Assembly (NCBI GenBank): GCA_028583415.1
Contig: CM053266.1
Coordinates: 43,767,758-43,831,757 of the forward strand
Reading direction: 5' to 3'
Length of the DNA stretch: 64,000 nucleotides
Source of the DNA: Protea cynaroides
Lineage: Eukaryota; Streptophyta; Magnoliopsida; Proteales; Proteaceae
In this document: positions 48,905 through 60,397 of the stretch, one piece after another
How the letters are laid out: the number at the start of each line of letters is the position of its first letter
Numbering within the stretch: the first letter of the stretch is position 1
The notes under the pieces: model-generated
Databases searched by the model: none
The model's input: the letters and a program-made list of their open reading frames with translations, nothing else
What the model was told of the DNA's origin: nothing
Position numbers and translations under genes: made by a program

Positions 48905-51279
48905 ATTTTACAATCGAGATAATGCTTCGGCTTTTGTATTATCTTCTTTATCAATTCTATGAAGTTCAAACTCATCAAAAAAATGAAAGTACAGTTTTAA
49001 CCTTTGTAAGATATACTGAAGGCGCTCTTGCTTGGCATCGTATTTCCCCTTTACTTGGTTGACAACGGGTTGTGAGTCACTGAATATCTGGAGATGAGAT
49101 ACGACTAGGCTTCGAGCAAGTCGCAACCCGACTAGTAAAGCCTCATATTCCGCAACATTGTTTGTGGCATTGGATTTAAATCTGAGCACAACGCATATTT
49201 TGAAATTCTCTGGGCTTATTAAGACAATTCCAACTCCAGATTGCTACGGGTTCGAAGATCCGTCAACAAATAAGGTCCATTTGACAGGAGATACTACCGG
49301 TGCCTTTTATTTGGTTGTTGCAAGATTTGTTCTTCTATACTCCTATCAACATCTTCACTCTCTTTACTTGGCATTTCAAGAATGAAATCCGCCAAGGCTT
49401 GCGTTTTAATTGCTGTTCTTGGTCCAAACTCAATTTTAAAATTAGTGAGCTCAATTGCCCAATTTACTAATCGACCAAATATGTCTGGTTGGCCAATATC
49501 TTTTTCAAGGGTTTGTCAGTCAACACTATTATCGTATGAGACTGAAAATATGACCTTAATTTTCTAGCTGCTACGATCAAAGTTAAAGCTAACTTCTCAA
49601 TAGGTTTGTACCTCATTTCAGCATCGAGCAATGTCTTGCTTATGTAATAGATTGTGCGCTGGATCTTCTCAATTTCTTTTATCAGCACTGCACTGACTGC
49701 CACTATGGAAGTTGCTAGATAGAGTTGAAGGTGTTCTCCAACTTCTAGCATAATTAAAACTGGTGGTGTCGTGAGATATTTCTTTAACTCATCAAACACC
49801 TTCTGATAGTCTTTTGTCCATTCAAACTTTTTGAAACCTTTCAGTGTTTTGAAGAAAGGTAAGCAACGATCTGTAGATTTTGACATAAATCGGCCAAGAG
49901 CCGCTACACGTCTAATGAGTTCTTGGACTTGCTTCGGTTTAGATGACACTTTTCATCGATAAAATTGCTTCAATTTTGTAGGGGTTTGCTTCTGTTCCCC
50001 GCTGTGACACTATAAATCCTAGGAATTTTCCTGAGTGTATGCCCATAGCGCACTTGGCTGGATTTAACTTCATTTGATGTATTATGAGAACTTCGAACAC
50101 CTCCTATAGGTCCTTTATATAATTGGAATTCTTCTTGCTTTTTACTAGAAAATCATCAATATATACTTTCATATTTTGACCTATCTGCTTTTCAATGACT
50201 TTGTTAATAAGCCTTTGATAAGTCGCTCCTGCATTCTTCAACCCAAAGAGCAGGACTGTGTAGCAATGCAGGCCATCCTTAGTTATGAAGGATGTGCTTT
50301 CTTCATCTGGTACATGCATCTTTATTTGGTTGTAACCTAAATATGAGTCCATGAATGTGAGCATTTCATGACCTGCTGTGGCATCGATTAACTTATCTAT
50401 TTGAAGCAGGGGGTAGTAATCCTTTAGATATACTTTATTTAGATCAGTGAAATCTATACAAATACACCATTTTCCATTAGACTTTTTCACCATTACAACA
50501 TTTGACACCCACTGAGGATACTTTACTTCTCTGATGAACTCCGTTGCTAGTAGCTTCTCTACTTCTTTTATCACAGCTTCACACTCTGGAACGAAGTTCT
50601 GTTTCTTTTGTTGCATTGGCTTGAAAGAGCTATGGATGCATAATTTGTGTTCCATCATATTTCTGGATATGCCTGGCATGTCAGATGCTGACCAAGCGAA
50701 TACGCCCAGGTTCTTTTTAAGAAAGTCAATAATTTCTTTCTTCTGCTCCTCTGCAAGAGATGAACTAATCTTAAAGTATTTGTCTGGTTTGGTTTCAGAA
50801 ATTGTTAACTGAATGAGCTCCTCAGCCGGAGTTCCCCTATCTTGTTGCAGGTCATCACGCAGATCTTCTTCTATCTCAATATGTTCAATGTTGTTTGTTG
50901 AAGCATTCTTTTCACTTTCTTGTAAATCTGTTAAATAACAATGCCTAGACAAGCATTGATCAATTCTGTAATATCTTACGCCATTGAGTGTTGGAAATTT
51001 CATCACCAAATGAGCCACTGATCCTTCTAGTACTTCAAAGCTCGGTGGTTGCAACGTGGGAGAGGAGAGGGTTTTGATTTTCAGAAAAAAGAAACCCACA
51101 CAAGAGAGAATCCATAGGACAAGGATAAACTTCTTAAGTTCACACTGCTTCGATTGTAAAGAAGTAGAAAGTAAATCCCTATCTAGGTTTTCATCATATT
51201 TTGTTAAATTTTTAAAGGGTAAAATTATAACTCTACAATTACCTAAGAGCAATGTATTCATTAAAATCTTAATTGACAA
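48905..51279 (-). mobile_element. Decayed Ty3/gypsy polyprotein (Tat-like), RT to RNase H
   Basis: On the minus strand, 51279-50104 covers the segment before and through reverse transcriptase: FAWSASDMPGI, FIREVKYPQWVSNVVMVKKS, DFTDLNK, FGLKNAGATYQRL and the catalytic YIDDFLVKS. After a break, 49949-49467 covers the end of RT and the first RNase H. 49466-49250 in other frames carries WAIELTNFKIEFGPRTAIK and DGSSNP followed by a stop. 49230-48905 is a second, archaeal-type RNase H (NNVAEYEALLVGLRLA, FSDSQ). Two RNase H domains are a known mark of the Tat/Ogre lineage. Frameshifts and stops show that it is dead. No protease, integrase or LTR was assigned to it. Confidence 0.88.
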
Positions 51280-52192
51280 TACATCTCACCACCTAACGGG
51301 TTACTACTTATTTTTCGAGTAAGGGGAGTTAGTTGATATTATCGCCGATAATGGGATGGTAGACTTAAAAGTAAACCTCGAGAGAGTACTAGAAATTTTC
51401 CTTATAAATAATTACCTAACGTTTAAAATTAATTACTTAATAATTAGAATTTGTAACTGAAATTAGTGAAAATTAAAAATATTAAGAGAATCAATCGTAT
51501 CCGGTGATACCGTGAAGATTTACTAAATCTCGCTATAACGGAAACCTTCTTTTTTTTATTGGTCGGTACTTAAAAAAAAAAAGAAAAAAAAAAAGCGGTG
51601 CAGTACCTGTAAGTCTGTAATGGAAACTTGATAATTTGAAGGAATACGAAATATTTTAGGAGGGAAAACTCATACGAAGTTCGGACCGACTCTGAGCGGA
51701 GAACTCCAATACGAGAGGAAAGGATAGTTTATGCTCAGGCCGCCTCCGTATCCGGAGCACCATCTCCTTTGCCGCCTGCATCAACACAGTGTTTACCGAT
51801 CCCTATTTCGGCGTGCACGTACGGCACCATGAAGGTTTTTGATCAGGCCAATCTCCGAGGTTCTGAAGGTGGTATATAGTATGCAGATTGTCGACTGAAG
51901 GAACACTAGTTGATGCTCAGCCGAATACGGTGGTGGACGATGGAGAAGAAGGTTCATCTGGGAGGCATAAGGAGATTACTTGTCTGACAAGAACTCTTTC
52001 TACAACAGGGGAAGGAAAAGATTATATTTCGCAGCCAGTCCAAGCTTGCAAGATTGCTCCCTCAACAAAATCAATTCTCTGCTCGTCCTTTCACCCATTC
52101 GGTCTCCGGCTCTCCAATTCCATCTATCTGCTACTCCTGCAACAACCCCTGGGTAACAGGGGACGTTATTTGCGGCGTTGTTATGCTGTACC
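51280..52192. other. Unassigned region
   Basis: Moderately GC-rich sequence from about 51650 with open frames on both strands (51888-52376 plus) but no recognised family. It may be a decayed gene or captured exons. I found no consistent exon chain. Confidence 0.4.
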
Positions 52193-53020
52193 AGTCTCTA
52201 CGCCACCATCAATAACGACATCTTTGATGCGGTCAGAGTCTTTTCTTAGGCCCGTAACCACAGGAGAAAAACAACAACCCTGTGGAGACGGAGAAGACCA
52301 CCACCACCACCACCATCGGTACCTGCGCCATTGCCTTCTTGCAACCTGTTTCCTTCTTTTTTTCTGGCAAATCTAACACCGCACTGCCTTCGCCGGAGGT
52401 CGCTTGGTCACTACGTCGACTTCCTCTTCTTCGCACTGCTCCCGCTTCGATTCCATCTGCGACCGAGATGACGGAGAAGACTGGCATCACTGCGATGGCA
52501 GGGCCAAAAAATTCATCAAGGTGCTCGTATGTTCTTTTAGTCAGTTTTTGGGGTTCTTTATTTGTCTTTGAATGACATAAATTGAATTTAATGATTGTTT
52601 GACAACTTGCAGAGATTGACAACTATAACCGCAGCTATGTTGGGAAACTTGGAATTTCTGGCCTCAGGCTCTAGCTCGCTGCAAAAGTTTTTTCTTCTTC
52701 AGGGAAGTATGGTACTAGAGTTTAGAAGTGATACCTAGATACTGAATCGTCTACTGTAAGATATGTTATTTGGATCCCAGTAAGATAGATTATCTAGATC
52801 CCCTTTCAAACTGCTTTACTGATACCCATCCGATTCCCCTAGTCCCTATGCCACCATCAATACCGGCGTCTTTGATGCGATCTGTTCTAAGCCCGCAACC
52901 ACAGCAGAAAAACAACCACCCTGTGGAGATGGAGAAGATCACCACCACCATCGGCACCTGTGCCATTGCCTTCTTGCGACCTGTTTCCTTCATTTTCCAG
53001 CACATCTAACACTGCATTGA
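52193..53020 (+). repeat. Two-copy direct duplication
   Basis: 52193-52386 and 52842-53020 share GCCACCATCAATA, CGTCTTTGATGCG, GAAAAACAACCACCCTGTGGAGA-like wording, then GCCATTGCCTTCTTGC and ACCTGTTTCCTTC. The copies differ in the number of CAC triplets and at many single sites. Neither copy gives a recognised protein. Confidence 0.8.
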
Positions 53021-53674
53021 CGTGTTTCTCTTTCTCTTTCATTAATATATTTTTGCTTTCTTCTACTTGTTGAATAAATATGAATGTACTTACCCTCTTT
53101 TCAAGTACGGGCACATAGAGAAATAAACCGATTTGAATATTATTGTTCATTTTTTATTTACTTTCACATTGAGAACAATGTTTAGATTAAGTTTGGGTGG
53201 GTGATAAAAATTATTTTCATTTTGAAAAAATTATGCATCCTTGGCTAACCCTTGAACTAAAAGTTATTATAAAAGAATAAGAAGGGTGAAGTTGTTATTT
53301 GGAGTCATCTTACATTCGAGTTTCTTGTCATATTCAAGCATTGAAGTTTTAACTTAGCATGGGTAATATCTTATAAAATGAGATTAAACATGCTTGTTTT
53401 CTTTAGAAGATTATTGAAATACATGTTCAAGGCAAAGTTATGTGAGTAGTGTGATTATGCATAAAATATGAGTGTACTTCTTTTCTTGTGAGTATTCCCT
53501 TTGATCTAGGCCTAAACATGGTTTAAGTAAATAGGGTGGTATTATAAAAAAAAAAAGAGAAAAAAAAAGGAAAAAAAAAAAAGAATAGAAAGAAAGAAAG
53601 AAAAGTTCAAGCTAATGGGAAAGCATGTGGTGGAATTGAGAATGAAATTTTTACTCAACCATAAACACATGTGT
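53021..53674. other. AT-rich DNA, probably retroelement interior
   Basis: A-rich runs (53547-53605) precede the tandem array. By position this may be the non-coding 3' interior of the element whose polypurine tract lies at 54186. No coding motif was recognised. Confidence 0.4.
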
Positions 53675-53851
53675 ATAGTGGGAGAGCATAAAATGCAATC
53701 ATTATACCAAACATTGCTTGAGGTGGGAGAGCATAAAATGCAACCACCGGAACTTGAGGTGGGAGAGCATAAAATGCAACCACCGAAAAAAAAAAAAAAA
53801 TCACTATACCGAACATTGCTTGAGGTGGGAGAGCATAAAATGCAACCACCG
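53675..53851 (+). repeat. Short tandem array, four units
   Basis: GTGGGAGAGCATAAAATGCAA occurs four times (near 53678, 53730, 53759 and 53825) separated by variable A-rich or CATTGCTTGAG spacers. Spacing is irregular and the unit has no dyad, so it is not a CRISPR array. Such arrays are common in the 3' non-coding part of plant gypsy elements. Confidence 0.85.
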
Positions 53852-54185
53852 AAAAGAAGAAAAAAAAGAAAAGAAAAGAAAAGGTGAGCCCTAGTTTGCT
53901 ACCATTGTTTGTAGTAGTGAGAAGGGATGATTGCGAGTTTAGTTGTTACATGAATAGATTATGTTGGTTGCATGATACGCATGATTCGTTTAGAATTATG
54001 TATGAATATTTGAATCGGAGAACATGAGCATGCTTAGTTTTTTTTTATTTGCTATTGTTGTGTTAAAGTTGAAGATTTAATGTTTGCATGGTAGGAGTCT
54101 TGGACATGAGCAGTGATTCTAAATATGCTTCGTATCCTTTGTTCTAAATGTGGTTTTTCTTTTGCTTGAGGAGAAGCAAATATTT

Positions 54186-54960
54186 AAGTTTGGGGGTGCT
54201 TGATACGTGAAATTATTTAGCTTGTTCTTGATCGTAATTAACTTAGTTTTGCAAGTTTTCTAGGATATTTAGTTTAATTTAATTAATGGTTTTGGTTATT
54301 TTATTAATCTATTTGATTCTTGGGTATTTTTGTTATTTGGCAGGTTTTTGGGTTGGATAAGGACTGAACTGGAGAGGTCAAAATCAGGTCAAAGCTTGGC
54401 GTTTGAGTCCTAATTGGGTTAGGATTTCTATTTTCGCTAAAATTGTCATATGCTTAGTATTTGGTCCATATCTGGAGCTACGGACCTCCGTTTTGGGCAT
54501 TCTTTAGCTTTTTGGAAAGCTAAGAGCAAGGGTTACAATCTTACAAAGAGTTCAGAACTTAAAGAAGTCATTCTGGACTTGGAATCAGGCTTTGAAGTCG
54601 GAACAGAAATTCTTTCAGCATTCTGGAACCAGTTTGGGTTTTTAGACAGCCTCGAGAGTTCTAGACGTCAAAAAATTGCAAGGCCTGGTGTGTTGGAAAC
54701 CTGAAGCACAGCCCTAAAACTTTGTTGAAGACACTTTCCTCTTATCAAGTCGTTTTGAAATTCAAATATAGTCAGGAATTGGATTAACGAAAATCTGCAA
54801 GAAAATCAGCGTTCTCCAACAAATTGGGGCTGAATTCTAAAAGGCTGATCTTAAGGGGCTGAAATTTTATAAAAAAGAGAGAAAAACGAAGAGGAGGGCT
54901 ATTTGTTCAAGAGGCTGCAAGGTATGTTGGAGGTAGCTGAGTTCGTGAGGTATAAAATTT
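54186..54960 (+). mobile_element. Probable polypurine tract and start of an LTR
   Basis: AAGTTTGGGGGTGC at 54186 followed by TTGATACGTGAAATT is the usual polypurine tract and 3' LTR junction of plant Athila/Tat-type gypsy elements. The following sequence (GAGCTACGGACCTCCGTTTTGGGC) is also typical of their LTRs. The right limit is not defined and 54960 is a guess. It reads on the plus strand, opposite to the polyprotein at 48905-51279, so the two need not belong together. Confidence 0.5.
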
Positions 54961-55887
54961 GCATGGTATGTTTGAATTCAGGATTTCTCTCCATTCTTCT
55001 AGTTCATTCCCTTATATGCATACACTGTACTAATTGGGGTACTTCTTGATCTGTAGAAGCCATCTGTGGGAGTTTTATTTATTTCTGAGGATGTCAAGTC
55101 AGTGCTCTTTGTTGTTGAAGTGTTAGATCATGAACTTACTCTGCTATATTATTGTACATGTGGTGAAGATAGATCTCCGTTAAATGTTACCGAGGATTTG
55201 AATCATTATCAGGTTAGAGTCTAATAGCTGAGAATTGTGGGTTCAATTACTTGTCTTACTTCAACATCTAGAAAATATTTTATTGGTTTATATTTTATAC
55301 CTCTGACAAGATGTCCCCTTTTCTGTGCATGCAATATACAATTTAATATTCTATCAGTTTTTGCTTACCCTTGCCTTGTTAGACATGTATCCTTTTGTTG
55401 TTGTATGAATATTTTCTTTGCCATAGAAGCTATGAATCCTTTGTAACTACCGGAGGAGAATTTTCCTTGGTTTGTTGATGCACTTAAATGTTGTCTTGTT
55501 GTCATCTTTGATTATGCAAAATAATTATTCCTGTAAATTTTCCTGATAGTTTAATCCAAAAAGATATTTATTTATTACTATACCCTCCTTGATGGTTAGT
55601 ACTATTTTTCTTTTGGGTAGTCATTTTTGTTTTGTTTTACCAAAAAAAAAAAAACAACTTTTTTTTTTCATTTGGTCAATTTCTTTTGTAAGGTGAGAGC
55701 TCACTTTTCAATTGACTCTGAAACACTTAAGCTGGCCATCTAAGATGAGCTTGTCTGAGTTGATTAAAAGAAAAGATATAAAGCTTAATTTGTTGAACTC
55801 TGTAATATGTTGTTTCAATTGTAGATTTTTCGGTGCTTTGTTGTAGTATTGAAGTATCTCTGTCTGGGTTTTTGGCATCTATAGACA

Positions 55888-58800
55888 ACTCTAGAACATG
55901 ATGTAAGGCAGCTAGCTACAGCAACAAAAAGTATAGCAGCCATTTACATGGCTTGTGGTGTTGACATTACCAAGGTCTGTGGAAAGTTCTTAGGTTGTTT
56001 TTTCTCATTATCTATGTAGCATTGGATAACTCTTGCTTTGTCTTCCCCTTACTGGCTTCTGTCTTTGTGCAGTCCCATGGCCGTGCTGATGTGGAGCTGA
56101 TGTGGCTACTAAGTTCTGTCACACCAATTGTTCGGTGAACAGAATGATTCAATTTAAAGAGAAATCAAGCAAGGCGGTGCGTTAGTTGCTGTACGATTGC
56201 TATCACCTTTTATTTGTTTATTTCCTAAATCGCCTTCCATTTTAGATTTAGAGCTTGTACAGTATTTCTTGTTGAGAGGATATTTGTACCACATTAGTTG
56301 ACTTAAACATGTCCAATCTGCTTATAGATTTGAAAATGGCACATGTGAAAGGAGGTGAAAATTACCATTAGGTACCCACCTAGGAGATGTTTTATTATTG
56401 AAGTATTTCAGTTGTGATCCCCAAAGTTGCTGATATTTACTTCAGAAATATTGAATACTGATGCTTGCGGAAGTCTACATGTATCCATGTCTTCAGGAAG
56501 ACTTCTTATTGTTATACTGACTTCCAGTTACTATCATCCTTGTGTCACACAATTTTGTTCTGCAGTTCTAAGTTTCAATTGTATGGTTTGAGCATGTTTA
56601 CTTCTCTCCAATATATGCTTCTGGATGTGTTTATCTGGTCAAATTTTTTAATGCATGGTAAAAATGCTCTTGTATCTAATGATATTTGATTTTATCAATC
56701 AGTGCAAACTAACAGCGAGGGCTCTTTCTCTCTCTCTCTCTGATAGGGAGACGAATAAGTTGGGGTTACACTTCTGACTTATCCTGTTTGGACGGCTTCT
56801 GATATTCTCCTATATCAGGTGATCTTTTATTCCTAAACCTTACATATAGAGGATGCACGTGCACACCAGTGTTTGAATTGATTGTTTGATCTTCCTTTTT
56901 TCATGTTTTCTTGACAAAATAGCATGAAAAGGGAAATAATTGATAGCTTCTTTGGGCATTCTACTTGTGCCCATGTGACTGTGTTATCACTTGTAGGTTT
57001 TTTTTAAATACTTGTAGCTTTTATTTATTTTATTTTATTTTAAAATTTCGGCAACTTAAAGAATCTGATTGTTATTCTCCCTTAGCTCTATTATATGCTC
57101 ACTATGGTTTTAAAGATATTTGACTTTTAAATGTCTTTGGCATGAAACCCCGCAGTTTGATTTGGTTCCTGTTGGTGAGGATTAGAAACAATATCTGGAG
57201 TCAACCCGTGAGCTGGTTGAGTGACTTAACTACATATATGGAAGGAAGTGGAAGAAAATGGAAGGGTAAGTATAGCATTTCCCCAGCCGTGGGACCCGAA
57301 TAGTACCCTTTTAGAAGGTTCAATTTTTATGGTTGATTCTATTCCTTGAAGCCTCTTTATACCCCACCCCTTGAACTCGTGAAATATAATGAAAGGTTGA
57401 TTCAATGTTGTAGGTTCCTGAACCTCTTATCCCACCAGCAGGTGCTCAGGTAATATCACTCACTGACGGTCTCTCTAAGGTAACAAGGGTTTGCATTTTT
57501 TGTCTATGGGTTTCTATACCACTAGAGGTCTTCCTAATTGATGTAGGAGGGTGAATGGACTGAGTACTTAAAAAATTTTCATGGTTCTTGGTGTTTACTC
57601 CTTTTTTTTTTAATTTAAATTTATGGGTATTCATTCTAGCTCCTTTTAGCAGTGAAATTGCCTGACTAGAAAAAAGGAACCCACTTTTCTTGAAGATTGA
57701 TTGGCTCACTAGGTGTAACAAAGTCCACATTTCCTCTTCATTTTTCCTACCTTCTTCTCAACACCCAATTTAGCATTCCAAATGTCCAAAAACAGGTAAA
57801 CTTCTATGTTATCCTATAACCTCTCATTAATACGTAACCAACCTCCTTTCTCCAACAAGAGGAATGATGTGTTCCACCTTGCTTTCCTATTTTGTGGATT
57901 CTGATCCCCTTCTCCCTTTTTTTATATATTCACTTTTTTTTTTTTTGGGGGGGGGGAGGGTGACTAATGTGGCCTTTCAGTAACTAAAAAAATATAAGTT
58001 GGTTTGTTATATGTACGCTGCTCAAATCTGATTTTGAGGAATCTTCTTTGTTTTACTTCTTTATTCTAACAATTTTGGATTTTGAGGTTAATGATATTTT
58101 TTTTAATTAATTAGATTGCATCCCACTTGATAAACTAAGATATAACTGAAACAAAAATAATATAATGTAGTTATTTTGTAGTTGTGGTTGTGTTGTCTCC
58201 TAATTGATTGGGAAGCTGCTGACATGATCAATCTGAACTGCAATTCATTATCGCGTGTTGAATTTTCATCCAGGTCTAAACACTTACTTTTTTCCTTTTT
58301 TGTGTGTTTGCAGATGTCTAAGTTTGCTCCTTCTGATCAGTCCCGAATCAACCTTCTTGACCCAAAAGATGTTAGTTGGTTCAGTTTTTCCTTCTGCATG
58401 CATGCAATTTGAGTAATATTTGTACCATAGAGCAGCATATGTTGAAACTGTTTGCTGTTTTATATATGAACTAAAGTTAAAGTCAACTTTGTATGAATAT
58501 ATTTGTTCACATCAACATAGAGTTCTTTTAAGAACACACTATCCAAAATTGGTTGTCAAGTGATTGAAATGGTTCTTCCAATTCCATCCTGAGGCTCTAA
58601 ACATTATTTTTAGCTACCACCTTTATTTGTTTTTATTGACGCATTTTTTCTTCCCGATTCCTGGAATAGCCATTTATATTTGCTGAATCTGTTTATTTGT
58701 GAGTTGTGTGCATGTATCATTGTTTTAATAGTGTAATATTTCAATTTATCAACATGATTGGTCTGTACATCTTTCTTGACTTTGTTTAACTTCCTTAATT

Positions 58801-59731
58801 GGATTTGCTCCTGCATGTCGGTTTTGTAGGGATAGCAAACAAGATAAAACGTTGCAAAACTAATTCATTTCCTAGTGATGCAGAATCAGCCCAACCAATT
58901 GTGGTCATTGGAGTGGGGGCCAGACAGCGTGCAGCCCATTACAGCCTCTCGATATCAAATATAGTCGCAAGATCTCGCAAGATCAAATCAAGATCAAGAA
59001 CTGATTTGGTCAAGCTGTTCAAGATTTGCTAGTTAAGCTATCCCAAGTTAATCCTAATTTTAGTAAATTATCATACCAAGTTTAGTATATTTTAATAGGA
59101 TATTTTATTTTCACTGTTATTTACATTCCTAGTTGATTAGACTTACTTTTGTTGGGACCTTATTTCAATTCTTATTTGAATCATGTAAAGGTATAAGCCA
59201 AAGACAATTTAGATCTGAATTATGAAAGAAACCTGGTTTATGACCATTTATGTGAGAGACTCATGAGGTGAGAGACCTCTGGTGGTGAGAGGCTGCCTAG
59301 GTCTTAAGGTGAGATGCCTTAGGTCATATTCCCCTTACCTTCCTTCCATCCCTTCTTCCCTCCATCCATTGATTCTTTACCTTTTCTTGTTATATCAAAC
59401 ATATCACAAAAAAAAAAAAAGAAAAAAAAAAGAGAGTACTGTTTCACGGTTTACTGTTCTTCGATCCTATTGTGAGGCTGATTCCTAATTTGTTGAGTTT
59501 TGGGAACTGGTCTTACATTACCTGGGTTCATAGTTACTCTGTAAAGGTTTTGTGTTTGTAATTATAGGATAATTTCTTATCATTCTTATAGGTTTCTTTA
59601 TGACATGTTCATATGTCCTAACATGATTATTTTTACATCTATCTTCTAGCTTGGAATTTGACAATCCTGACAAACCTGAAAGCACCAACCTTCTTTCTAT
59701 TTTCCAACTCATTTCAGGGAGGACAAAAGAG
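55888..59731 (+). pseudogene. Organellar tryptophanyl-tRNA synthetase pseudogene
   Basis: Exon-like blocks match plant organellar TrpRS (Arabidopsis OVA4 type): 55888-55974 (AAIYMACGVDITK), 56073-56176 (VELMWLLSSVTPI), 56747-56818 (TYPVWTASDILLYQ), 57156-57265 (FDLVPVGED), 57414-57479 (VPEPLIPPAGAQVISLTDGL), 58314-58370 (MSKFAPSDQSRINLLDPKD), 58830 to about 58875 (IANKIKRCKTNSFP) and 59650-59731 (LEFDNPDKPESTNLLSIFQL). Lesions are a one-base loss after TPI, TAA after GDE, TAG after VGED, a one-base loss before IANK, and KMSKS changed to KMSKF. The upstream Rossmann/HIGH region is missing or only faintly suggested at 55020-55215, and the C-terminal exons are absent. Such an enzyme charges tRNA-Trp in plastids and mitochondria; this copy cannot. 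Confidence 0.88.
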
Positions 59732-60219
59732 GTACTTAAATTTATATATCATACTTTTTGCAACAACCTTCTTTTAATTTGCCAATTGTCCTTGCACTGT
59801 CAGAAAGTACTTTACTGCTTGTACTTTTGTTTTGTAGAGGATTCAAACCAAGATTCTGGAGGTCATATGGGATTTTCATGTGAGAGTGATGACAACGGTG
59901 AGAATAAAGAGAAAAGGCAAGCGGGAATGCCAGGATGAGGGTAGTGTGGTGATGAGGATCTTAGATATTGTATTGGATTTCATCTTACACTTCCCTTACT
60001 ATAATTTCGTTTGTCAGTTTTATTTTTGTTGATTATTCTTTTAATATGATTTGCAGAGTAGAGTATTACCGAAACGTCTAAAGAATCTCGCAGTCGAAAA
60101 TAGGGATAAAGAAGGATCATGTAGATCTGTTGCTCTGGAAAAGGATGTACCAGCGACCTACAAGAATTGGAAAGCCTGCAACAGTAGTGAATTGCAGGAA
60201 CTTGTCAATTACTCACGCA
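57967..60219 (+). repeat. Segmental tandem duplication, copy 1
   Basis: Starts ATGTGGCCTTTCAGTAACTA and ends near CAATTACTCACGCA. It includes three TrpRS exon remnants, an insertion in the following intron (about 58875-59490, ending in a poly-A stretch at 59407-59431), and a downstream segment with an open frame at 60051-60371 (VLPKRLKNLAVENRDKEGS). That frame is not recognised. About 56 bp near 59780-59836 are missing from copy 2. Confidence 0.92.
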
Positions 60220-60397
60220 CCCTCATCGAATTCCTCTTGCCTTACTCTTCCAAGGCGATCATGTCCACTAATCACACCCAGTTCCAACATTGCTGGGGTG
60301 GCAGCGGTTTCCTATTAGAAAAGCCAGAAGAGAGACGCTGGAAGGGGGAAGAGAGAAGTTGGAAAGGCTGATTGGGCCTGATGCACTGTTATTTATG
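60220..60397. other. Spacer between duplication copies
   Basis: Single-copy within the window. It continues the open frame of 60051-60371 (ending WKGEERSWKG) and then runs into copy 2. No recognised family. Confidence 0.5.

Noticed and set aside
51888..52376. 162-residue open frame
   Set aside because: No family match from memory, no splice context, and competing frames of similar length on both strands.
53675..53851. Repeats with spacers resembling a CRISPR array
   Set aside because: Plant nuclear context, irregular spacers made of A-runs, and units without dyad symmetry.
58182..58412. 76-residue frame, repeated at 60594-60824
   Set aside because: Only the 19-codon MSKFAPSD exon is meaningful; the rest is intron sequence on both sides of good splice sites.
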